A stretch of DNA of 64,000 nt from Sympetrum striolatum (taxonomy: Eukaryota; Arthropoda; Insecta; Odonata; Libellulidae), in contig OX388346.1 in NCBI GenBank assembly GCA_947579665.1, positions 90,584,615 to 90,648,614 of the forward strand, written 5' to 3'. Numbering within the stretch: the stretch's first letter is position 1; each line of letters opens with the position of its first letter. Position numbers and translations under genes: made by a program. Positions 55,650 to 64,000 of this stretch are shown here, in pieces. The notes beneath the pieces are model-generated. The model was not told the origin of the DNA, did no database searches, and saw only the letters and a list, made by a program, of their open reading frames with translations.

Positions 55650-58555
55650 CAAAATACTCCAAATTTCGTTCTCAGGAATACGTAAGATCGAATGAATTTC
55701 GTCAAAAGTTCAAGGATACTGTTCCGCCTTATTACGTTGCTTGAGAAACCTTTAGCAATCGATCCGCATTTAGATTAATTCCAATTTTATGCAGACTCCC
55801 GCTGGCAGCTCAAAAAATATTTAAGTGAACTTCAGTTTTTACGGCCACATTCTTCGGATGCAGTAACAAGAACTTCTCTTTATTGAGCTAAGAAGTTGGA
55901 TTTTGCGGCAGCTCACAAAATTCAGGAGGCTAACTAAGAAATATAACTGTAGAATAGTTTTCAATAATGATTTGAAACTCGTTATGTAAAGTCTGAGAGA
56001 AGAAATTAACTTCTTTGATTAAATAATTATTTTAATATGAGTAGAATTATAATATAAGAGGGAATAATGACACGAATTTCATTTGAGTTCAAAAAAGATA
56101 ATAGTATATGGAATTTGTAGAAAAGTACAGTTCAATACACGCAAACATACCCTCTTCTACTAAAAAGATACGAGACTTTGTAAGAATACAATGTTAAAAC
56201 CACCGATACATGAAAAACATTCACTTTTCACCAATTTTCCATTCGACGTACTACAAAACGTTACCAAAACTGAATGTAGAATCAAGCAAAATGAAATGGC
56301 TGACCTTTTTGCAAACTGCTCATAATCTGGTTAAGTATATTATGAAGTAACTTCAGTGTGAATTGTGGTAAATTTCCCTAAATTATTTCTCTCTTAATTA
56401 AAGTTACAATATTGTATCAATACTTTTGCGAGGTATAATCACATTTAATAATTAATTTTAGGTCATTGTAATCATTATAATGTGGCTTGAAAATGATTCT
56501 TTCGTGCATGATTATATACAGAGACAGATAATTCGAGAGTCTGCTTAATTTTCCTCAGTAAAAGTATTATAGGCATTTTCTTTCATTCAATCACAAATTC
56601 ATTGAAATGACGCTCTTTGATATTAGACCATTAAATAGTGCGACCTAGAGAAGCGGATTTTAGATTAGAAAAGAATTATAAAACTTTATAGATTTCTAAA
56701 GTTAACGATTCCATGAAATCAACTAGCTTTATGCATCAATTCACAAGATTTTACTTCAAACTTTAAGCCAAATAATTTTCTCAGGAAATTATGGCATAAA
56801 GAGGTTTAATAGCGATGATTTCTCTACACTTGCACGTGTGGAAGTGAAGCATGTTTATCCGTATAAAGAGGCTCAAGAGAGGAAACTTCACAAATTTACC
56901 CGATGGATATTTGTTGTCCATGAAAATCTTAAAGGCATAATTTTATTGCTCTTACATCGACTTGATCTTTCATGATAGTTACAATATATTTCTGATCTTA
57001 TTCATTCAAAGGCTCCTTAACTGACATGATGTGAAGCATCTTACATTCATTTTTTGAGAAACAAGAGAGACGAGAAATTCCTCGTGGACTTTTCAACGAA
57101 GAAAATCTTTTATTGCGGAAAGTAGAGGACCTATCCCTTGTATGTTATCAGAATTCCTTGCTGACGAAACTGCCAACTTGAGTTCTATTGATATGATTCT
57201 TTATATTTTTACTGTTGAAAAAGATCATCCGTGAACATAGTGACGATATTTAAGCAGCGGATTCAATGATAAATTTAATTATTTAACCTCAGTTTGAGTT
57301 TTTGATTTTAACAGTTATCAAAACCAAACGTATACTCAATGCTGTTTACAAAATCATAATGTTTTGGTTGGTTGAAATCTTACCATGATTACGATTCGTT
57401 TTTCCCCTTTGTAGTACAAAATGCTTTCGAGTTACTCGGTGTTTCATTTTAATCGTATTGCTTTTACGAGTTTCTAAGCAATGAAAATGAAACGGATCAA
57501 GGCCTTCGTTGGACTTCTGATCGTGTAGCCGATGTTTAATGCTGCCAGTTATCATGTGAACAGGTTTTTACTGTATCTTTTATTATATTATTACAATTGA
57601 ATTAATTAATCCTCAATCACACAAATTCAAATCGCACTTTAAGCTTTTTTCAAAGGTCATATAAAGCGCTGAGCGTATAAATATCTTTCATTTTATGAAT
57701 TAGGTCACCCTTTTTCAATCGGTTAAAATTAAGTATTCAATAAATCCTATCTCGCATTCACACAGGACCTTAAAAATTAAATCCTAATTCATAAACGGTT
57801 GGAATCTATTACTTCTTAATGTAATTTCTGGCGGTTGGAAGACAATATCTGAATAATTCATACGTTGATAAGAGTAGTTGGAAATACATATTGAATATAA
57901 GCCGTAGATTAATAACAATTTAAATTTCATTGAAAATAAATATGGAATATGCGGCGGTTAATTTTAAGGACTCAAACTGAATTTAAATGCAAACTATACG
58001 ATTTACATCGTATATATTTAATACATTACGCTAACTAACCCCAGGGAACTTTGACGGCATGGAAAACTTGTCAATCATAAATTTCCAATCATTCTTTCGT
58101 CAAAGTATGAAAATTGGCGCACTTCGCAAAGCGATATCCTTTTTATTCCAGAGACGTCCGCCATCACAAACATTTTTATCTTCGGTTAGTATCCGATGCG
58201 GGAAACGATTTTCAATTCCAATTTGAAATATGTTCGAATCAGCGGTTTCCTCCGTTTGAAAAATCGAATGGAAAGAGTGCGTCGGAAGCGGAACATGAGC
58301 GGATTTCAGTAGGAGACGTAATATTTTACGCGCCAACAATTCGCAGATCGCGAATCCGCCTATCAGATACTTTTGCGGAAGCGAGCGAATCCTCTGCCAT
58401 TTAAATTCCAAAGCACACGCGCGGCGTTTAATTGGTAATCCCCAGTCATTAGCTCATCATCCCTCTTTGTGATCTGTGACGAGGAAAATTATCAAATGGG
58501 CGAATGAGAACGAACAAGAGATTGTGACGAACACAGAAAGGAGCGAGAATGATTC
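55650..58555. other. Unassigned; GC-richer part 58080-58580
   Basis: AT-rich with nothing recognised until the 58080-58580 island, where a 103-codon minus and a 96-codon plus frame overlap without familiar content. Confidence 0.42.
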
Positions 58556-58560
58556 CAAAA

Positions 58561-58760
58561 GGCCATACAACAGTCCACAGTGGCGCCCCCCTAGAGGCGC
58601 TGTAGTAATCCGGTGGCGGAGTGGTTAACGTGCTAGCGCGTTAACCTCCGGTCCCGGGTTCGAATCGGGCAAATCGGATTTTTCCGGTCAGGGAATGGTT
58701 GTCTCTGTATATTGTGTGTGTGTGATATTAATAAAATAAAATGCAAAAAAGGAATAAAAT
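58561..58760 (+). mobile_element. tRNA-derived SINE
   Basis: From about 58609: ATCCGGTGGCGGAGTGGTTAACG (A box TGGCGGAGTGG), TAGCGCGTTAACCTCC, then CCCGGGTTCGAATCGGG, a T arm with a perfect TTCGAAT loop, and AAATCGGAT, which pairs with the first seven bases with one mismatch. A GGTCAGGGAATGG body and a TGTGTGTGTG/AATAAAATAAAA tail follow, as in SINEs. Just upstream, CAGTGGCGCC and GGCGCTG form a GC-rich hairpin (58578-58602). No target duplication was identified. Confidence 0.75.
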
Positions 58761-58764
58761 TAAG

Positions 58765-60628
58765 AAAAGTTAATTGGAGGAATACCATTCTGCTAAAATT
58801 CGACCAAAAAATAAGACGGCATTACTATTATTAATAATCCAAGGGGGCGCTTGATGCTAAGGTATTTCATCCCCATTTTATCACATTTCCATTTCTACTC
58901 AATTTTACTTGATTCTAGGCAGTTATTAAACATAAGATATAATGCTTTGATGCAAGTTTTAACCATGATAACTTTCATTTTGCCTTTTATTAATTATTTG
59001 GATTTGGTTTCACAGAAAATATTTCTTATAGATGCCGGTTGGGGGCAGTAGTGCGGGAATTAGGCGGCGGCAGTATGAAAAAGTTTGGGAAGCTCTGCCA
59101 TAGAATATTAAAAAAACTCACTGGTAGCTTTACGAATATCAAAAACATCTCAGCGAAATTAAAAATTTACGCTAACTTAGAGTAGAACAATAGAGGAAGT
59201 TATAAAAATGACACTGAAGTAACAGAGTAAATTTAATATGTTGAGACTCAGCATGACGAATCGTTTATTATTATTATTTTTCCCTTTATTAGGTTAGGTC
59301 CCTATGGGTCTCTCATCCAATTAACATAGTATATATGTTTGACATATAAATGCATTTACTTGTACAATATAAATCGAATTAGCTTGACTAAAATAGAGAG
59401 AAAAACATAGGAAATGGAATGGTTTGTACGTAAAAATCTCCTCACCTGAAGGTTGAAAGAGAAAGGAATTCAAATTGTGGCAATACACCCACACAGGAAA
59501 GGGAGTGAATAAAAGCATACGAAAACACAGAGAATCGATATTAACAAAACAAAAAGATGATAAAAAATGCAAAATATCAATGATACAGTTAAAAATGATA
59601 ACTTAGACATACAGCAGACAATGTGGCTAGCCGTTAGCATTAGTTGCCAAATCCATTCGCCTTAGATGACCACTTTGGTATAAGCAGTAGTCGTGGCTTG
59701 CATGATTAGTGCCTTTATGTGTACTCTCAAACAATATTCTGCTCGTTTTTCTTATCCTCATAAAATGATATATTGAGTCTTTCATATAGAAACTCGGATT
59801 TCACGAGTTATAGGTAAGTTAGTCACACTCAGGGGATTGATTAGTGAAGGATTATGTATTTTATCGAGTTATCTTTCATAAATTAGGGTAATTTAATCTC
59901 TTAATAGACATATCTTTTTTATTACCACCGGAAAAAGGGACGAACCGAGTTACAGCAACAGATTACATAAAACTTATATGGAAAATGCAATCATCCCTAT
60001 ATTATTATTATTAAGGTCTTTATTAAAGGCGAGATTGAGACTGAAAAGTATATGATGTAATAGCCTTGAGGTTTTGTGCATTTATCATGGATAATAATAA
60101 AAAATACCCTCATTTCATTCACTCCTGTGGAGATTTATACATTCACAATTTAAATTAGTACCATGAGGATAAAATATTTATTATGCATGAGGAATAACGC
60201 ATAATTTAAATTTCGCTTTACTTGTTAATCGTTATGGTCACTTTTTATCATTACATTCGCGTTGAATCATAAAATATAATCCAGCGACATTGATAAAGTG
60301 TTAGGGATAAATATCACGGGATACGGTGGCATGGGATCACATGTGGTAAACGAAATGTATTTAACTTCTAAAGTCCTAAGACAACCTCAAATGCGATTGA
60401 GTCTATTTGAATACACGTGAATTTCATTTTACGAAAAGGTATGGTCAGTAATTGATTCTAAAAATACGGGTGTAAAACTTTGGATAGGGTAACTCTCGAG
60501 TGATTTGTAAAAGTAAGCCTCCAACTGTATTACCATTGAATATCATACTACTGGGGTTCATGGGAGCGGTGGTTGTGGGTATAATAGTGAAAAATTATGA
60601 AAAATTAACAAAAAAACAACTTTTATTT
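58765..60628. other. Unassigned; two TTA microsatellites
   Basis: No gene recognised. Short TTA/ATT repeats occur at about 59266-59280 and 59998-60013, each followed by a phrase containing CTTTATTA, which may mark ends of old retroelements. Confidence 0.4.
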
Positions 60629-60631
60629 GAT

Positions 60632-61788
60632 ACTAGCTGAAGCGCCCGTTGATTCTCAACGGGGAATGTATATAGAAGTAGATTAAATTCAAGTTGCCAG
60701 TCGTGCAATGCTTAAATTCCCTTTAGAATACAGTCTAAAATCCCAATCTATTCTTACTGTTCAGGAAAATTCATGAGCTCGGCTCAACAATCGCATTGAT
60801 CGTCAGGAGGATAGGCTGTTTACAACCCAAACAATTTTGGAAAATTCACGCGTATTTTATCAAAATTCTCGGAATTTCCTTTCGAAAACAATATTCCGCA
60901 ATCAAAATTAGAATATTCATTTAATTTCCGTTCTTTTGCTTCTTGTTTCGACTCCTCACGATTATTTTTCTATTTTAATTCTTCAAAAGAAATATAGCCT
61001 GCTACCGATTAAAGTGAAGATTAGATTTATTCTTTATGGAAACCCATCTGAGCGATCTTGGTTCGAACCCAGCAAAATTATCGAATAAAATTGAGACAGT
61101 ACGTCATTCCTGGTCCCAGAAAACACGTACGCAAAGTTTGACGCGTATCTGGCAAACGGTTTGTACTAAAATCGAAGACACACAATCTCCTGACTGTAAT
61201 CACGTACCTGCAATTGCTGGTTACCTTCTTACGGAAAATTTCTCGTTATCCATGTAATATATCGTCCTCCTCAATCAGCAGCTTTATGAGCCTAAAGTCC
61301 ACGGGTATTTTTACGGGATAAACCATGAGCTCGGATTCAACAATGGGATCGGTCGTCAGGGGGAAGAGTTGTTTATAGCCTCGAATTTTCACAAAATGTT
61401 TGTATATTTTACCGATATTATCGCAAATTCTAATCAAAATTAAGATTTCACGACCAAAATAAGAATTTCTATTCGATTTTCTTTCTTTTGGTGTTTTTCT
61501 CGACTCTATACGACTTCTCCTTCTAATTTAATTCTTCAAAAGAAATAAAGCCTGCAACCGATAAAAGTGAAGCTTACGTGTATTCCTTATGAAAATCTAT
61601 CTGACCGATCTTGGTTCGAACCCAGCAAAATTCTTGAATAAAAATGCAACAGTACTTCCTTCCTGATGTCAGAGGATACGTATGCAATGTTTGAGACGAA
61701 TCGGGCAAACGGTGTGGACTCCAATCCAAGACAAACAAACAAACCCACAAACCCACAAACCCACAGAATTTCTGCTTTATATATATAG
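60632..61788 (+). repeat. Hairpin-ended composite repeat, tandem unit 1 (1157 bp)
   Basis: Begins ACTAGCTGAAGCG and the perfect hairpin CCCGTTGA/TTC/TCAACGGG (60645-60663). Two diverged modules of about 0.5 kb follow, each containing GAGCTCGG.TTCAACAA, GATCGTCAGG or GGTCGTCAGG, TTTACAACC or TTTATAGCC, TTAATTCTTCAAAAGAAAT(A)AAGCCTGC, GATCTTGGTTCGAACCCAGC and GGCAAACGGT. The second module ends in ACAAACAAACCCACAAACCC and TTTATATATATAGA. The GGTTCGAACCC boxes match a Pol III B box, but I find no full tRNA fold. No protein is encoded. Confidence 0.82.
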
Positions 61789-62920
61789 ACTAGCTGAAGC
61801 GCCCGTTGATTCTCAACGGGGAATATAGAAGTAGATAAAATTCAAGTTTCCAGTCGTGCAATGCTTAAATTACCTTTAGAATAGTCTTAAATTCCAAGCT
61901 ATTCTTACTATGCAGAAAAATGCATGATCTCGGCTCAACAATCGCATTGATCGTCAGGAGGATCGGCTGTTTACAACCTCAACAATTTTGGAAAATTCAC
62001 GCGTATTTTGTCGAAATTTCGATTCGAAAACAATATTCCACAATCAAAATTAGAATATTCATTTAATTACCGCTCTTTTGCCTCTTGTCTCGACTCTGAG
62101 CGACTATGTTTCTATTTTAATTCTTCATAAGAAATATAGCCTGCTACCGATAAAAGTGAAGATCAGATTTATTCTTTATGGAAACCCATCTGAGCGATCT
62201 TGGTTCAAACCCAGCAAAATTATCGAATAAAATTGAGACAGTACGTCATTCCTGGTCCCAGAAAACACGTACGCAAAGTTTTGACGCGAATCTGGCAAAC
62301 GGTTTGTACTAAAATCGAAGATACACAACATACAAACAAACGGGCACTCCTGGCCAAAATTAACGCAGCACCTCCCTAGTCCTCTTCAATCATCAGCTTT
62401 ATGAGCCTTAAGTCCACAAGTATTTTTACGGGATAAAACATGAGCTTGGGTTCAACAATGGGATCGGTCGTCAGGGGGATGAGGTGTTTATAGCCTTAAA
62501 TGTTTACAAAATATTTGTATTGTTTACCGATATTCTTGCAAATTCTAATCGAAAGTAAGATTCCATGACCAAAATAAGAATTTTTATTCAATTTTCTTTC
62601 TATTGGTGTTTGTCTCGACTCTATACGACTTCTCCTTCTAATTTAATTCTTCAGGAAAAATAAAGCCTGCAACCGATAAAAGTGAAGCTTACGTGTATTC
62701 CTTATGAAAATCTATCTGACCGATCTTGGTTCGAACCCAGCAAAATTCTTGAATAAAAATGCAACAGTACTTCCTTCCTGATGTCAGAGGATACGTATGC
62801 AATGTTTGAGACGAATCGGGCAAACGGTGTGGACTCCAATCCAAGACAAACAAACAAACCCACAAACAAACCCACAAACACACAAACAAACCCACAGAAT
62901 TTCTGCTTTATATATATAGA
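61789..62920 (+). repeat. Hairpin-ended composite repeat, tandem unit 2 (1132 bp)
   Basis: A close copy of unit 1, starting again ACTAGCTGAAGCG with the hairpin at 61802-61820 and ending in TTTATATATATAGA. The corresponding modules are much more alike between units than the two modules within a unit, so the unit of 1.1 kb was formed first and duplicated later. The middle (62320-62395) differs: unit 1 has ATCTCCTGACTGTAATCACG where unit 2 has CATACAAACAAACGGGCACT. Confidence 0.82.
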
Positions 62921-64000
62921 TTACTAGTATAATACAGAACAAACAGTACAACGGAAAATAAATCAGAACAAAACTAGAAGTTTTGCTTCTTACTATAGAA
63001 TAGTACAAGTAATGCGGGTGCTTCTTCAACCCTTTAAGCCCCAATGAGGTTTATTTGCAGCCGCCCTATCTTCACCTCGAATTCCACTCTCAGAAATAAA
63101 AATCAATAACTAAAGTAACATTCAAAATATTCGCCTGAATTCAGCTGTAAATATCAGCAATTATCTCGATTTCACTCGCAACAACTTCTTTGTTATGTAG
63201 GAAATAAGCAATTTTACGTAACACATAAATTGGGAAGAACGAACAAATTTCTCTGGGGTTCAACACCCCTGAAACATTATTTTCCTGATTGCGAGGTATG
63301 GTTTCTCTGAACTAAACATATACAGTTTGTATTAAAACTAAATGGTGTTAAGGGTTTTAAAAGGTGAAAAATTAGGATAAATATTCCTATTCTTTCTTTT
63401 AATTTTATGTAATACATATAACAAAATTACAATATACGAATATATTCCTAGAAATATTCTTCTTCAATAAGAATATATGTATATTATACAACTATACGAA
63501 AATAAAGTTTCCATGAGATGAAGAAGTGAAGAATAACGTGATCGTAAGTAAGAGGGATTTGAAGCGTAGCCAAAATTAAATGCAGAATCAAATATGATAT
63601 ACAGCGAAGAACGATGAATTATACACATTCACACAACAGCTCCTAAGTTAATGGATTTCACATAAAAATGAATTCCCGATGAAACGACCGCAGCAGAAGA
63701 GAGGAACGGAAATTAGATTTCGAAGTCTTTGAGTTACTTCGCCGAATACTTCTATCGAGAGATGAGAAGAAAAAGTGCGAGAAGCCAAGATGAAAATTAT
63801 GGAAGTAATTAAAGCCTGGGATAGAATAGATATTATGAGGCAAAAGGAATTGAGGGCGTGGGATTCCAGAGATCAACAAGGGATAAGTATCGCGCGTCTA
63901 TAGCGCTTCAGAGGGTAAAAGGGGCGGCCTTCAAGGTGACTGGAAGGAGTGTCTGAATGGAATGGATGCTACGGTTTCCTGAAGCGAAATGAAAAAGAAC
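62921..64000. other. Unassigned; GC-richer part from 63660
   Basis: No gene or repeat recognised. The end of the window becomes purine-rich with a 73-codon antisense frame of no recognisable content. Confidence 0.42.

Noticed and set aside
60632..62920. CRISPR-like or bacterial repeat array
   Set aside because: Units are over 1 kb with internal modules and the surroundings are eukaryotic transposon debris; no short repeat-spacer pattern exists.
62689..63044. Minus frames with repeated Trp/Val/Cys/Leu residues
   Set aside because: The repetition is the translated ACAAACAAACCC repeat at the end of the tandem unit.

Overview
The window reads as AT-rich, gene-poor intergenic DNA from an arthropod, most likely an insect. 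The clearest taxonomic clue is an insect-type mitochondrial small-subunit rRNA (rrnS) copy lying in nuclear DNA. The other datable sequence is transposable-element debris: an insect-type Copia element, Jockey/CR1-like LINE reverse-transcriptase pieces, Tc1/mariner-superfamily transposase, pogo-like MITEs and several tRNA-derived SINEs. I found no intact host protein-coding gene. Every longer open frame is either a broken element protein or an unrecognised frame in a GC-richer island where several frames on both strands happen to be open.

Layout. 0-8 kb: mostly unassigned, with a truncated copy of a hairpin-ended repeat at 3.2 kb, an inverted pair of hammerhead-like repeats at 4.6 kb and a SINE scrap at 5.0 kb. 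8.2-9.1 kb: a hammerhead-like repeat, a 172-bp foldback and a 362-bp pogo-like MITE with 21-bp perfect inverted ends. 13.8-17.8 kb: a decayed LINE reverse transcriptase abutting about 3 kb of a composite repeat family whose units begin with a perfect 8-bp-stem hairpin. 29.9-30.3 kb and 36.2-36.6 kb: two more LINE remnants. 34.0-35.9 kb: SINEs, including one pair forming a large inverted repeat. 36.8-37.4 kb: a 598-bp inverted-terminal element with a second copy at 55.0 kb.

The most informative locus is 40.9-43.7 kb. A nuclear mitochondrial insert (NUMT) of rrnS is split by an internally deleted Copia retrotransposon read on the minus strand. The insertion point can be placed to the base: the rRNA reads through once the element and one copy of a 5-bp target duplication are removed. 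The element keeps a full 3' LTR, polypurine tract, RNase H and integrase core. It has lost most of the 5' LTR, gag, protease and nearly all of the reverse transcriptase.

48.7-53.0 kb holds a foldback MITE, a 126-bp SINE with a 13-bp target-site duplication, and a frameshifted DDE transposase, all lying between two GC-rich, inverted, TTCGGCG-type motifs. 60.6-62.9 kb is a tandem pair of about 1.15-kb units of the hairpin family, each made of two diverged modules of about 0.5 kb.

Two repeat themes run through the window. One is a set of about nine short sequences sharing a CTGANGA...GAAAC arrangement around a short stem, resembling a hammerhead-ribozyme core. The other is the hairpin-ended composite family, with copies at 3.2, 14.8-17.8, 25.5 and 60.6-62.9 kb. 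All identifications come from reading motifs by eye; no database or alignment program was used.
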